Positions 32,009-41,354 of a DNA stretch of 64,000 bases are shown here, in pieces (positions within the stretch are counted from its first letter, which is position 1; every line of letters starts with the position of its first letter). This stretch comes from WQXF01 sp031553615 (GTDB lineage Bacteria > Bacillota > Clostridia > Christensenellales > Aristaeellaceae). Below the pieces are notes generated by a model. The model was given only the letters and a program-made list of their open reading frames with translations, was not told the origin of the DNA and searched no databases. A program made the translations under genes and the position numbers. Location of the stretch: assembly GCA_031553615.1 (NCBI GenBank), contig JAVBLJ010000006.1, positions 86,107 through 150,106 of the forward strand, given 5' to 3'.

Positions 32009-35000
32009 ATGAAGAACCAAACGACGAGATTCCTTGCGCTGCTCCTTGCCTTCCTCATGGTTTTCTGCTCGGTTGCCGGTGGGGTTGCCGAAGGTTCGGA
32101 GGGAGGGGCGGGGACGGAAACCACCCCGGCCCCGATTGTAGAGGTCACTACGCCTCCCACCGAGAAGCCTACGGAGGTTCCTACGGAAACCCCTTCGGAA
32201 ACCCCTTCGGAAGCGCCTTCGGATGAGCCGAGCGATGAACCCTCGGAAGAACCTTCGGAAGCACCCTCTGAGGAGCCCAGCGAAGAACCTTCCGCGGAGC
32301 CCACCGCAGAAGCTCCCGCTGTATTCACGGCTGGATTGGTTCGCCTTGCGCAGGGCACCAAGCTGTATGCCGACCGTGATCTCTCCGTGCTTTATGGCAC
32401 GCTGGATGCGGATGGCATCGCTTATGCAGCCGCTGAAAATGAGACACAACCTGTCACGGTGACGTTCTCGCTGGATGGCGAAGCGACTGCGGAGGCTTTT
32501 GCCGCATACAGTGCCATCACCCCGCTTATCGAGAGCGAAATCGACGAATACATCGATCAAACCAATGCCATGGAAATCGGCGTTGTGATGTTTGAAAAAC
32601 TGCCCCTGCTAGCGCTGACGATCACGTTGGCGCAGGTTGAAGACACGGTTGCTGAACCGGCCGCTGTCGAGGCTGCCTTTGCGGAAGGTTTGGCCCAGAT
32701 TCCGGCGGGCACCATCGTGTTTGCCGACGATGCGCTGACCCAGGCTATGGGCGCTACCGAAGCCGAAGCGGTCGTATACTTGGGACCGATCACGCCGGAT
32801 ATGCCCCTGCCGATCGTGTACAACACCGACGGCGAGAACCTCGCGAACGGCTTTATCGCCGCCGCCGTGGCGTATGTGCCGCTGAGTGCGGAGGAGTTGG
32901 AAGCGTACTTGGCCGCCACGACGGGCGTGCTGTACAACGAGCTTCCGCTCGCCGCGCTGACGCTGGTGCCCATGGTCGCTTATGAGATGGATACCTACGG
33001 CTTTCCGGGCATGCCCATCGATTACGTGATGACTGCCGACGATATGGCCCGCAAGGCCTCGATCGCCGGAGATGGTACGGTTGAGCGCCTGGCGACCGCT
33101 GTTCCGGGCAAGGACTACGTGAAGGACGAAGTGCTGGCACGCGCTGAAACCCGCGAGATGGCCGAGATGATCGCTGCCTCGTACAACGCCGTGCTCCAAT
33201 CGTACGAACTGGACTTGGTCGTATTGAAGCTGCAGGGTGAGGCGACGGTGCTGCAGGCGGTCACCGCAGGTGCCGATCCCAAAGCGCACCTGATCGGCGT
33301 AACCCCCAACGACTACCTGTTCCTGGAGCCGCAGCCCGCCGACGCGGGCAACACCTACAAAGCGGAGAGCATGTCGCTCATGGCTGTTCCAACCATGGGC
33401 ACGTGGAGGACATTCAAGGGGAACGATCCCTACCTTGCCACTCCGTCTAGCAGCAATTACCAGTACATGCACGACGTGGTTGGCACATACGGCGCTTGGG
33501 GTCTTACCAAGGGTGCCGGTGTGCGTGTAGGCGTGATCGATGGCGGCATCTCAGGCCCTGCCGACATGAGCGGCAAGATTGTGAAAACATCCGGTTTGGG
33601 ATCTGCGAACAGTCACGGCGCTCACGTGGCGGGCATCATTGCCGCCGTTCGCAACAACGGAACGGGCGGTGCGGGCATCGCGCCCGAAGCCACCATTTGG
33701 GCCCATGCCACTAATTTTGAGACTGCCGACCTCTGCACCGCCCTGGGCAACATGAGTGCTGCAACCGGGGACAAGGTTTGGGTCATCAACATGAGCCTGG
33801 GCGGTTCATTCTACAACTATGATTTTGCTCTGGCTGTCGCTAGCTGTATCAATAAAGGGGTTCCCATCATCGCCGCGGCCGGCAACGATGGAGGCATGGC
33901 ATTCTCCTATCCCGCCAATTACCCGGGCGTTATCAGCGTTGCGGCCACGGATGCTGCAAACATGCGCGCGCCTTACTCCAACTATGGTGCGGCTACTGTG
34001 TCTGCGCCGGGTTCATACATCTTGTCCACCCTCAACGGTGGCTCATTCGGCATCATGAGCGGTACGTCCATGGCTACCCCGGTGGTTACCGGCGTGGCCG
34101 CGCTGTATTACTCCGCGCGCGGCACCCGCGATCTGAATGGTGACGGCGTTCCCAACGCCAATGACGTCGATTATCTTAAGAGCGTGCTTCGGGCCAGTTG
34201 CACCAAGCCCGCTGGCTCCAGCTCGGGCATGGGGGCCGGCATCGTCAACGCCACCAATATGTTCAAGAAAATCGTGCAGAAGCCGGTCATCACGGTTTCG
34301 AACGGCGGAGTGACCCTTACCCCCACGCCTACCTACGTGCCCACCACGGCAACGGTGAAGATCAACGCAGGATACAATGGTCAGTACATCCTCTATACCA
34401 CCGATGGCACCACCCCCTCCATTAAGGATGGCGTTGTGGTCAATGGCATCGAGGGCACCGGCACCATCAGCATCGCGCTCACCAGCTTCCCGGTAGGCAC
34501 GCGCACCATCAAAGCGCTTTCTGTGAACGCACAGGGCGTTGCCAGCTCTGTATCGACACTGACGTTTCAGATTAGCAACAACAGCACCCCTACCTCGGTG
34601 ACCATCACCGGCTCTCAGTATGTGGCCGTCGGCAAGAGCGCGCAGTATACTGCCACGATCGCGCCGGTAACCAAGCAGCAAACCGTAGCTTGGTCAATCG
34701 CCACTCCTGGCGCGCTGGCCACCATCAGCAGCACGGGCAAGTTGACAATCAAGACCGGAGCGACGGGCACCATAACGATTCGCGCTACGGTTCGGGGGTA
34801 CACCACGTTTGCGGATTTCGTTGTAAACGTAAACCCCTTCCCGGCGAGTGCTGTAATTCTGAGTCAAACAGCGCTGACGCTCAGGTCAACTACAACTCCT
34901 GCGGTTTCGAGCTACATTATCCCTACTGTCAAGCTGGCGGATAGCACGGGCACCATGATCACCTATCCGAGCCTGGGAATGTCCTATTCTGCTGTCAGCT

Positions 35001-36520
35001 CTAGCACGAAGGTCGTTACGGTCGCGGGGGACGCTTCGGGCTGGAAGGCTACAGCAGTCGCGCCTGGCAAGGCGACCATCACCTTTGTTGCGCTCGATGG
35101 CAGCGGAAAGACCGCGAAGCTTGCGGTTACCGTCACGCAGGCCGTCACCGGCCTCAGCTTCGATGGAGGCGCGGTCATCGGATCGGGTAAGTCCGTCACC
35201 TACAAGCCTATCATTGTGCCAGCGAATGCGACCAACAAGAAGGTGGCCTGGACGCTCACCGGCGCGCCCGCAGGAGTAACGGTCTCGTCCACTGGCAAGC
35301 TTACTTGTCCGAGTAGCATCCTCAGCGGAACTTTTACCCTCACCTGCACCTCGGTCGATGATCCGCTGATGACGGTTAGCAGGAGCATCACCATTGCTGC
35401 ACCGATTGCCGCCGTGGCGCTGACCTCCTCGGACCCGAAGGTAACGAAGGTGGCTTCGCTCGTCAAGAGCGCGATGCTGTACACCTTGGATTTGAGCGGT
35501 ACAAGATTTGATACACCGGCGGTCAATGCGGAAACCAAGCTCCAGTTTGGCTATACGGTAACGGGTCCTTCAGTTGTTACCAACCAGGTGCTGTGGATTT
35601 CCAGCAATGTGAAGGTCGCCACAGTAGATCAGACTGGTTTAGTGATTGCCAAGGCGGCGGGCTCCGCCACCATCACCTGCATCGCGCTCGATGGCAGCGG
35701 GAAAAAGGCTTCCGTTCCCGTGAAGGTGATTGTGCCCTGCTCGTACATCAGCATTTCTGCTGACACCAAGGCGATTGCGAGCAGCTTGCCGACGTTGGGC
35801 TATGGAAAATCCTCCGCGATCAAGGTTACCTACGGCACCACGTACGGAACTCCGACGGCCAAGGGAGTTACCTGGAGCTTTACGGTGACCAGTCCTGGCT
35901 CGCAGGATATTACGGCGTACTGCAAGGCAAATGGCCTGGTAACACTTTCTTCCTCCGGCACGCTGAAAGTGAAGAAGCATCCTTTATACAACACCTATCG
36001 GGTTACGGTGACCGCAACAACAACGGACGGTACGAACCTGAGCGCTACAACGAATTACGCGGCTCAACCGGCAGCGGCGCTCTTTGGCGCGTACAATGGT
36101 ACCAAGCTCGTGACCGAAGACGATGAAGATGAAGTGCCTATAAAAGACATGTATTTTGATGCAATGACCTTCAAATCGTCGGTGACTCTGTCCATGTCTA
36201 CTCCGGCACTGTATCGAGAGGCCAACTTCTACTTCTATACGGACAATGCGTATAGGGATGACTACACGATTACCAGCTCCAACCCCGCGGTTGCTTCACC
36301 GTATGCCTTTACGGGAGAGCAAACGCTCTACGCATGGACGGGATACTATATGTACCCGCAAGCAAGGTTCAACAACTATTACATTTACAGCCTGGGCAAG
36401 CGTGCATACTTAATGGCCATTGTCGTCAAGGCGGACAAGGTGGGTACTACAACCATCACGGTTAAGGCGAACGATGGTTCCGGCAAGAGCGCGAAGTTCA
36501 CGGTCAAGGTCGTCAAGTAA
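32009..36520 (+). CDS. Large secreted subtilisin-like serine protease (S8) with Ig-like and CHB_HEX-like domains
   Basis: 1503 aa. The signal peptide ends near residue 27. Residues about 37-110 are a P/S/E/T-rich spacer. A beta-alpha N-terminal region follows, with a propeptide-like segment at about 366-433. The S8 domain has Asp511 (VGVIDGG), His536 (SHGAHVAG), Asn626 (AAAGNDGG) and Ser687 (GTSMATP). Next is a CHB_HEX_C-like module (YILYTTDGTTPSIKDG), then several bacterial Ig-like (Big_2) repeats (VTITGSQYVAVGKSAQYTAT; ATITCIALDGSGKKA; TTITVKANDGSGKSAKF). No sorting motif is visible, so it is released or held by its repeats. A terminator follows at 36608. Probably a surface or extracellular protease processing host or glycan-bound proteins; the target is unknown. 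Confidence 0.93.
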   Translation: MKNQTTRFLALLLAFLMVFCSVAGGVAEGSEGGAGTETTPAPIVEVTTPPTEKPTEVPTETPSETPSEAPSDEPSDEPSEEPSEAPSEEPSEEPSAEPTAEAPAVFTAGLVRLAQGTKLYADRDLSVLYGTLDADGIAYAAAENETQPVTVTFSLDGEATAEAFAAYSAITPLIESEIDEYIDQTNAMEIGVVMFEKLPLLALTITLAQVEDTVAEPAAVEAAFAEGLAQIPAGTIVFADDALTQAMGATEAEAVVYLGPITPDMPLPIVYNTDGENLANGFIAAAVAYVPLSAEELEAYLAATTGVLYNELPLAALTLVPMVAYEMDTYGFPGMPIDYVMTADDMARKASIAGDGTVERLATAVPGKDYVKDEVLARAETREMAEMIAASYNAVLQSYELDLVVLKLQGEATVLQAVTAGADPKAHLIGVTPNDYLFLEPQPADAGNTYKAESMSLMAVPTMGTWRTFKGNDPYLATPSSSNYQYMHDVVGTYGAWGLTKGAGVRVGVIDGGISGPADMSGKIVKTSGLGSANSHGAHVAGIIAAVRNNGTGGAGIAPEATIWAHATNFETADLCTALGNMSAATGDKVWVINMSLGGSFYNYDFALAVASCINKGVPIIAAAGNDGGMAFSYPANYPGVISVAATDAANMRAPYSNYGAATVSAPGSYILSTLNGGSFGIMSGTSMATPVVTGVAALYYSARGTRDLNGDGVPNANDVDYLKSVLRASCTKPAGSSSGMGAGIVNATNMFKKIVQKPVITVSNGGVTLTPTPTYVPTTATVKINAGYNGQYILYTTDGTTPSIKDGVVVNGIEGTGTISIALTSFPVGTRTIKALSVNAQGVASSVSTLTFQISNNSTPTSVTITGSQYVAVGKSAQYTATIAPVTKQQTVAWSIATPGALATISSTGKLTIKTGATGTITIRATVRGYTTFADFVVNVNPFPASAVILSQTALTLRSTTTPAVSSYIIPTVKLADSTGTMITYPSLGMSYSAVSSSTKVVTVAGDASGWKATAVAPGKATITFVALDGSGKTAKLAVTVTQAVTGLSFDGGAVIGSGKSVTYKPIIVPANATNKKVAWTLTGAPAGVTVSSTGKLTCPSSILSGTFTLTCTSVDDPLMTVSRSITIAAPIAAVALTSSDPKVTKVASLVKSAMLYTLDLSGTRFDTPAVNAETKLQFGYTVTGPSVVTNQVLWISSNVKVATVDQTGLVIAKAAGSATITCIALDGSGKKASVPVKVIVPCSYISISADTKAIASSLPTLGYGKSSAIKVTYGTTYGTPTAKGVTWSFTVTSPGSQDITAYCKANGLVTLSSSGTLKVKKHPLYNTYRVTVTATTTDGTNLSATTNYAAQPAAALFGAYNGTKLVTEDDEDEVPIKDMYFDAMTFKSSVTLSMSTPALYREANFYFYTDNAYRDDYTITSSNPAVASPYAFTGEQTLYAWTGYYMYPQARFNNYYIYSLGKRAYLMAIVVKADKVGTTTITVKANDGSGKSAKFTVKVVK
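32158..32310 (+). repeat. Coding low-complexity repeat (PSE/PTE units)
   Basis: Iterated codons for Pro-Ser-Glu-Glu/Asp/Thr within the subtilase gene, giving a flexible acidic spacer after the signal peptide. In-frame expansion or contraction by slippage is likely. It is coding DNA, not a CRISPR array. Confidence 0.85.
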
Positions 36521-36607
36521 GGCAAAGGACCTGGTACAGCAGTTTAGCGAAAGCGGGGGGCCGAGCGACATATGTCGCAGCGCTAGCAGCGATTTGCCAG
36601 AAAGCAC

Positions 36608-36637
36608 AAGGGGAGCGGTCTTGGACCGGCTCCCCTT
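36608..36637 (+). terminator. Terminator after the subtilase gene
   Basis: AAGGGGAGC pairs with GCTCCCCTT around an inner GGTC/GACC stem, followed by TTTGC. It lies 88 bases after the stop at 36520. Confidence 0.8.
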
Positions 36638-36791
36638 TGCTGCGGCGTCGTTCTTCAAGTGCATTCTAAGCGGCTCGCATTTTGCTTGACTACGGGGTTT
36701 GTACGGCGTATCATTTTGACAAAGAGTCATGCTTCAGCGTGCGGAGGTCGAAGGAAGGCAGGCTGATTGGCTGAAAAAGGGAGGTACTTAC

Positions 36792-37484
36792 ATGTTGCAT
36801 GAATTGAAGCAAGCGGTTTTCGAAGCCAACCTGCTTTTGCCCAAGTACAGGCTGGTTACCTTTACCTGGGGCAACGTATCGGGCATCGATCGGGAGAACG
36901 GTCTGGTGGTCATCAAGCCTTCGGGCGTAGAGTACGATACAATGCGCGTGGAGGACATGGTGGTGGTCGATTTGGAGGGAGCGAAGGTGGAAGGCAAGCT
37001 CAACCCTTCTTCCGATACGCCTACGCATGTGGCGCTCTACAATGCCTTCCCGGCGTTGGGCGGCATCGTGCATACCCACAGCCGCTGGGCAACGATCTTT
37101 GCGCAAATGGGCCAGGGCATTCCGGCTCTGGGTACGACTCATGCCGACTACTTCTATGGCGAGGTTCCGTGTACGCGAAAAATGGATGCCAAAGAGATTC
37201 AGTCCGAGTATGAAAAGGAAACGGGCACGGTGATCGTCGAGCGGTTTAAGGGCATCGATCCGGCCAGCATTCCGGCGGCGTTGGTGTACAGCCACGGGCC
37301 CTTCGCCTGGGGTAAAGATGCCCTCGAAGCGGTGCACAATGCCGTGGTGCTGGAAGAGGTCGCGATGATGGCTTGGCACACGAAGCTGCTAAGCCCGCAT
37401 CAGCAGAGCATGCAGCAGGAGCTTTTGGATAAGCACTACCTGCGCAAGCACGGCAAGGATGCCTACTACGGCCAAGGGAAATAG
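36792..37484 (+). CDS. araD: L-ribulose-5-phosphate 4-epimerase
   Basis: 230 aa from the ATG at 36792, which follows AAGGGAGGT. Class II aldolase fold with zinc ligands in IVHTHSRWATIF and the diagnostic GTTHADYFYGEVPCTR, which is nearly the same in characterised AraD. N-terminal TFTWGNVSGID and IKPSGVEYD bind the phosphate. It converts L-ribulose 5-phosphate to D-xylulose 5-phosphate, linking L-arabinose to the pentose phosphate pathway. No araA or araB is adjacent. The FGGY kinase at 55976 is too far away to form an operon. Monocistronic, ending in the shared terminator at 37536. Confidence 0.95.
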   Translation: MLHELKQAVFEANLLLPKYRLVTFTWGNVSGIDRENGLVVIKPSGVEYDTMRVEDMVVVDLEGAKVEGKLNPSSDTPTHVALYNAFPALGGIVHTHSRWATIFAQMGQGIPALGTTHADYFYGEVPCTRKMDAKEIQSEYEKETGTVIVERFKGIDPASIPAALVYSHGPFAWGKDALEAVHNAVVLEEVAMMAWHTKLLSPHQQSMQQELLDKHYLRKHGKDAYYGQGK

Positions 37485-37535
37485 CGGGCATAGGGCATAG
37501 GGTTGGGGAAACGGAAAGGCATGCATAGATCAAAA

Positions 37536-37568
37536 AAGAGGGCTTCCGGTTGCGCCGGGAGTCCTCTT
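37536..37568. terminator. Bidirectional terminator between araD and GH13-like gene
   Basis: AAGAGG...CCTCTT hairpin with an inner CTTCCGG/CCGGGAG stem. On the minus strand it runs into TTTTTTG, a good terminator for the gene at 37582-40023. On the plus strand it ends with CTTGGC and is weaker for araD. Confidence 0.8.
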
Positions 37569-37581
37569 GGCTTGCGGAACG

Positions 37582-40023
37582 CTAGTTGGGCTTGATGCGC
37601 GTGATGAGGTGCTGCTGTGCGGTATTGGGCGCATCGTATGCCTCGCCACCCTGTAGGTCGATCACGACGCTTTCATAGGGGCCAAGCGTCACCTTGTCGG
37701 CTTCTAATGTAGCGTTGCCATACACGACGGTGCTCTGTGCTGTGCTCAGCCGCACGCCGCCCACATCCATGGCGGAAAAGTCGCGGGAAGCTATCTCGCC
37801 GGTCAAGTTGATCAGCACCAGCTTCTGTGCCTCGCCAGCAGCTTCAGCATATCGGCGGAAGGCCACGATGCCGCTTGCGCTATCGTTCAGGTACTCGATA
37901 GCGAGCTGGTTTTCCGCGCCAAACTGGGCTTTGCGCATCGCCAATAGCTCCGCAAAAAACGCCTCGTTGCCCAGCTCGTCGTTCTGGTAGATGATCAGTG
38001 AACCATCGATGGTGCTCAGCAGTGTCCACATCGCACGCGCCTTTGCCCTGCCGTAGACCTTGATCGCGCGCTGCCCATCGAAGTAATCGCCATACCAGGG
38101 CGCAACGGTATCGTGGTTTTCCAGGAAGCGGCCATGTTGCATGCCTTCCGGTGCAGTGGCCTGTTCGGCGCGCAGCCAGTGGGCAACCAGCGCCGCGAAC
38201 TGCTGCTCATCGATGCGGCCGCGTCGGGCGGAAAGCGTCATGCGGTAGAAGGGCATGTCGTAAAAGAGATCGGTGTAGGGCGCGTAGCAGGGGGTAGCGT
38301 TGTTGTTTTCGGGCAGTACCAGCGGTGCGACGCCTGCATCCAGGAAGCCTTGGCGGATCGCGGCGGTCATCGCTGCGCCGCCGTACAAACCGGTTTGGCT
38401 GGCGCGGTGACCGCCCTGGGGATTCCAGTTGGGCACCGAGCCCATGACGGCATCGATGCGCGTGCCCGCTATGCCGAAGGTTTCGGTCTGACGCATTGCC
38501 AGATCGCGCATGTAGGCCAGGTAATCGGTGTTGGCGAAGTCCATCGCGTAGCAATCCCATTCGGCACGGTCGCGCACGCCGCCGGAATCGCTTAGGAATT
38601 GCCGGTCCTGTGTGATCCATTGCCTGCGCTCCTCGGTCAGCCAGGGATTGTCGTAGAGTGCGCGAGGTGCTGCTTCATCGTACAGATAGGGGCCGTGCGG
38701 CACGTAATCGATCAGCGTGCGGATGCCAAGCGACGCTGCAGCGGCACAAAAGTCGGTCATCTCCTGTGCGGATGCGGTGCGCGCCTCCTCCTGCGTCATC
38801 TCTCGGGTGACGCGCTGCGCATAGCGGTGATCGATGAATTCCATGTTGTAGGGCAGGTAAATGCTGCCGCTATCGTGCGGGTGCTCGAAAACCGGCAACA
38901 GCCACAGGCTGTCGAAGCCCAGCTCAGCGATGCGGGGGAGGGCTTCCGCGTAGGCATTCAGCGTGCCATTCGCCCCGGCGAAGTCGTTGTCCGATACGCC
39001 GGCCGGATGACCCGAATAGATCGTCGCGCCCTTTACGCCATCCTGCGGCGCGCGCCAGCCTTGGCTCGCGTAGAGTTGCCGGGCGGCTGCGTAGCCTTGG
39101 CCAGGCGGGGCGACCTGCAGAAACTGTGTGCCCAGAGTCAGCGTTTCACCGGGTCGCAGCTCGCCGAGCGCACAGGCCAGATTGATGATTTCCACCTTGC
39201 CTTCGTCGGTCTTGGTCAGGGTGGGTTTCCATTTTTCTATGGGGTCGACGAAAATCGCATTGATCTCGCGCGTGGGCTCGGTGATGTGGATGAGCGCGCT
39301 TGCGTAATCACCCTGGATCGCTCGCATGTTGCGTAGCGCTGCAATTTCATACACCGGATAGGGGAGGTTGCCGGGCAGCTCAAAGAGCGCGGCGGCATCG
39401 ACCTCAAGGCCGCTGATCACCGGGGCCGCGCCATTGATCACCGCCGGATTTTCGCCGAGATTGTGGAGCGTCGCCTCGATAGAAACGTAGGAGATGTCGC
39501 CTGCGGTGTGTGCAGTGTAGCGCGTAATGATCTCGAAACGCGCTGTGGCATCGTTGGGCACATCCATCTCGGTGCGCACTTGTACGCCATTCTCAAACGG
39601 CTCTATGACCGCCGCAGCTGGAACGCGGCGTGCCGAAGGCCGCGCGGGGTTCCGGCGGATATCCTGGGGCAGCTCATAGGTGGCCAGCGCGTCCAAATCC
39701 TGGTACATCAGCGTATCGCGCAGGTACGTTCCGGCGGTAGCCTGCTTCTGGCCGCTGCCATCGTAGCAGAAGTCCACGTATAAGCTGTCGAACCGCAGTT
39801 CAGAAACCTCAGAGGCCGCGCCGCCCCAAGTGGGCAGCGAAATACCCACGAGGTCTCCGGTCGCGGGGTTCAGGCGCAGGATTATCCCCTCAAAGGAGAA
39901 AAGGGCTTCCGCCTCCGTGCCCTGCGCTGCTCCGAACGTGGATAGGGCACAAAACAACAGCGCCAACAGCAACAGCACCATGATCGCGCTGCATCGGGTG
40001 AGCCTTTTGCGCAAAGCATGCAT
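37582..40023 (-). CDS. Secreted GH13-like alpha-glycosidase with N-terminal beta domain
   Basis: 813 aa. The signal peptide ends near residue 34 (FGAAQG). Residues about 40-300 are a beta-sandwich of unknown family. Residues about 330-700 are a GH13-type barrel: region I LIDYVPHG, region II GTRIDAV (nucleophile Asp524), region III LPENNN (acid/base Glu572), region IV FLENHDT (Asp638). The beta-rich C-terminal domain ends SVVIDLQGG. All three catalytic acids are present, so it should act on an alpha-glucan or related alpha-linked sugar outside the cell. The LacI-type palindrome at 40129-40142 lies 106 bases upstream and links it to the transporter cassette at 42-55 kb. The exact GH13 subfamily is not recognisable. 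Confidence 0.85.
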   Translation of the reverse strand: MHALRKRLTRCSAIMVLLLLALLFCALSTFGAAQGTEAEALFSFEGIILRLNPATGDLVGISLPTWGGAASEVSELRFDSLYVDFCYDGSGQKQATAGTYLRDTLMYQDLDALATYELPQDIRRNPARPSARRVPAAAVIEPFENGVQVRTEMDVPNDATARFEIITRYTAHTAGDISYVSIEATLHNLGENPAVINGAAPVISGLEVDAAALFELPGNLPYPVYEIAALRNMRAIQGDYASALIHITEPTREINAIFVDPIEKWKPTLTKTDEGKVEIINLACALGELRPGETLTLGTQFLQVAPPGQGYAAARQLYASQGWRAPQDGVKGATIYSGHPAGVSDNDFAGANGTLNAYAEALPRIAELGFDSLWLLPVFEHPHDSGSIYLPYNMEFIDHRYAQRVTREMTQEEARTASAQEMTDFCAAAASLGIRTLIDYVPHGPYLYDEAAPRALYDNPWLTEERRQWITQDRQFLSDSGGVRDRAEWDCYAMDFANTDYLAYMRDLAMRQTETFGIAGTRIDAVMGSVPNWNPQGGHRASQTGLYGGAAMTAAIRQGFLDAGVAPLVLPENNNATPCYAPYTDLFYDMPFYRMTLSARRGRIDEQQFAALVAHWLRAEQATAPEGMQHGRFLENHDTVAPWYGDYFDGQRAIKVYGRAKARAMWTLLSTIDGSLIIYQNDELGNEAFFAELLAMRKAQFGAENQLAIEYLNDSASGIVAFRRYAEAAGEAQKLVLINLTGEIASRDFSAMDVGGVRLSTAQSTVVYGNATLEADKVTLGPYESVVIDLQGGEAYDAPNTAQQHLITRIKPN

Positions 40024-40038
40024 CGGAATCCTCCCATA

Positions 40039-40074
40039 GAAAGCGAATGGGAAAGCGAATGGGAAAGCGAATGA
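40039..40074. repeat. 12-bp short tandem repeat, three units
   Basis: GAAAGCGAATGG repeated three times, the last with one change, directly upstream of the GH13-like gene start at 40023. It displaces the promoter from the coding region. Confidence 0.85.
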
Positions 40075-40128
40075 ACAAGCGAGTTCGTAATCGAATCAGG
40101 TATCGGATCGATAAGCGGACTCGGCTAG

Positions 40129-40142
40129 GATAAACGTTTATC
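40129..40142. promoter_or_regulatory. LacI-type operator upstream of GH13-like gene
   Basis: GATAAACGTTTATC is a perfect 14-bp palindrome with the central CG typical of LacI-family sites. Close relatives occur at 42102-42115 and 42305-42318. It lies upstream of the gene starting at 40023 (minus strand) and after the stop of the alcohol dehydrogenase gene. Confidence 0.75.
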
Positions 40143-40210
40143 TTCTCGAAGCGTTGTGTGCGAAGAAGAGAAAGGGTGCGGCTTACGCATTCGAGACGCG
40201 TTACTGAGTA

Positions 40211-40262
40211 GCGTAATCGAGAAGCGTTATCGAGAAGCGTAATCGAGAAGCGTAATCGAGAC
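40211..40262. repeat. 13-bp short tandem repeat, four units
   Basis: Four near-identical units of GCGTAATCGAGAA (second has TTATC, last ends AGAC) just downstream of the alcohol dehydrogenase stop at 40275. Confidence 0.85.
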
Positions 40263-40274
40263 GCATGGTTCGTA

Positions 40275-41240
40275 TTAGAACGTGATGACGCCCTTGATGT
40301 AGCCATCCTGCTTGTCGACTGCGCGGTCAAACACCTTCTTGCAATCGGTGTAGGGTGCGACGTGGGTGACCAGCTTTCCCGGGGTGAAGATGCCGCGGCG
40401 GATCATGGCGGCAGTGCGGGGAATTAAATCCTCGTAATAGCGGGTCGCCATGGGGGAAACGTTGTTAACGATGAGGCCACCCATGTGCCAGTTGGTGCCG
40501 TTGAACGTCATATCGTGGCGGTGCCAGGAACCGACGGTCAGCTTGCCGCAGGTTTTGCGCACCAGCTTGTTGGCCAGCGCAAAGCCGTCGTCCGAGGCGG
40601 AAAACTCGATTACGTTGTCCGCGCCGCCTTCGGCCACGATGCGCTCGATGGCGGCCAGACCCTCGGGTGATTCGGGATTGTACGCTTCGCAGGGGCCGTA
40701 CTCCTTGGCCATGGCCAGGCGATCCTCACGCTTTTCAAAAACAGTGATTTTGCCGCAGGGGAAGGCTTTGGTCAGGCCCATGAGCGTCAGCTGCCCCATG
40801 TATCCCGCGCCCACCAACACCACGTGGTCGCCCGGCACGATGTTGGCCCAGTTGAGAACGTTGACCACGGTCACCGTTGGCTCGACCACCCAGGCCGGGT
40901 AATTGGTCGCATCGTCGGGGATGCGCGCCAGGCAGTTTTGCGGTATGTTGAAGTATTGGCTCATTTCGACGGTGCTTCCGCTGGCGCAGAACACCTTGTC
41001 GCCGATATTCCAGCCTGTAACGCCTTCGCCCAGCTTGCAAACGATGCCAACTGCTTCATGGCCGATGACATAGGGATAGGGGCCGGGGCCGCTTTGCCCC
41101 TGATATTGGTAGGCATCCCAGCAGCAAACGCCGCAGGCCTTGGTTTCAATCTGCACTTCACCGTGCGCCGGTTCTGGCACCTCGGTTTCGCGCACCTCAA
41201 CCGTCTTGTAGTCGACCACCCATAAAGCTTCACATTTCAT
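40275..41240 (-). CDS. Zinc-dependent alcohol/polyol dehydrogenase-like protein (MDR family)
   Basis: 321 aa. GroES-like N-terminal domain with catalytic zinc ligands in ACGVCCWDAYQYQG (Cys) and GHEAVG (His-Glu), and a Rossmann fold with VVLVGAGYMGQLTLMG for NAD(P). It lacks the four-cysteine structural zinc loop of classical alcohol dehydrogenases and is shorter than the usual 340-350 aa. It oxidises or reduces a sugar, polyol or alcohol in the cytoplasm; the substrate is unknown. The order on the minus strand is small secreted protein, terminator, this gene, repeat block, GH13-like gene. Whether it shares a transcript with the GH13-like gene is unclear. Confidence 0.88.
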   Translation of the reverse strand: MKCEALWVVDYKTVEVRETEVPEPAHGEVQIETKACGVCCWDAYQYQGQSGPGPYPYVIGHEAVGIVCKLGEGVTGWNIGDKVFCASGSTVEMSQYFNIPQNCLARIPDDATNYPAWVVEPTVTVVNVLNWANIVPGDHVVLVGAGYMGQLTLMGLTKAFPCGKITVFEKREDRLAMAKEYGPCEAYNPESPEGLAAIERIVAEGGADNVIEFSASDDGFALANKLVRKTCGKLTVGSWHRHDMTFNGTNWHMGGLIVNNVSPMATRYYEDLIPRTAAMIRRGIFTPGKLVTHVAPYTDCKKVFDRAVDKQDGYIKGVITF

Positions 41241-41314
41241 AATTTGGACACACCCTTTTCTAGTGGACTGCTGTTGTTCACTTGTCTATTCTCGTGGGAA
41301 AACGGAAAAAATAT

Positions 41315-41342
41315 GGCGCACCGCGGCATTCCGTAGTGCGCC
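41315..41342 (-). terminator. Terminator of small secreted protein gene 41355-41963
   Basis: GGCGCAC/GTGCGCC stem with an inner partial stem, followed on the minus strand by ATATTTTTTCC. Confidence 0.8.
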
Positions 41343-41354
41343 GGGAAACGTGGA

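Noticed and set aside
32158..32310. Possible non-coding minisatellite
   Set aside because: It is in frame within the subtilase gene and encodes a Pro/Ser/Glu spacer.
40211..40262. Possible CRISPR array
   Set aside because: The 13-bp units are directly adjacent with no spacers; it is a simple tandem repeat. The same holds for 52548-52599 and 61226-61300.
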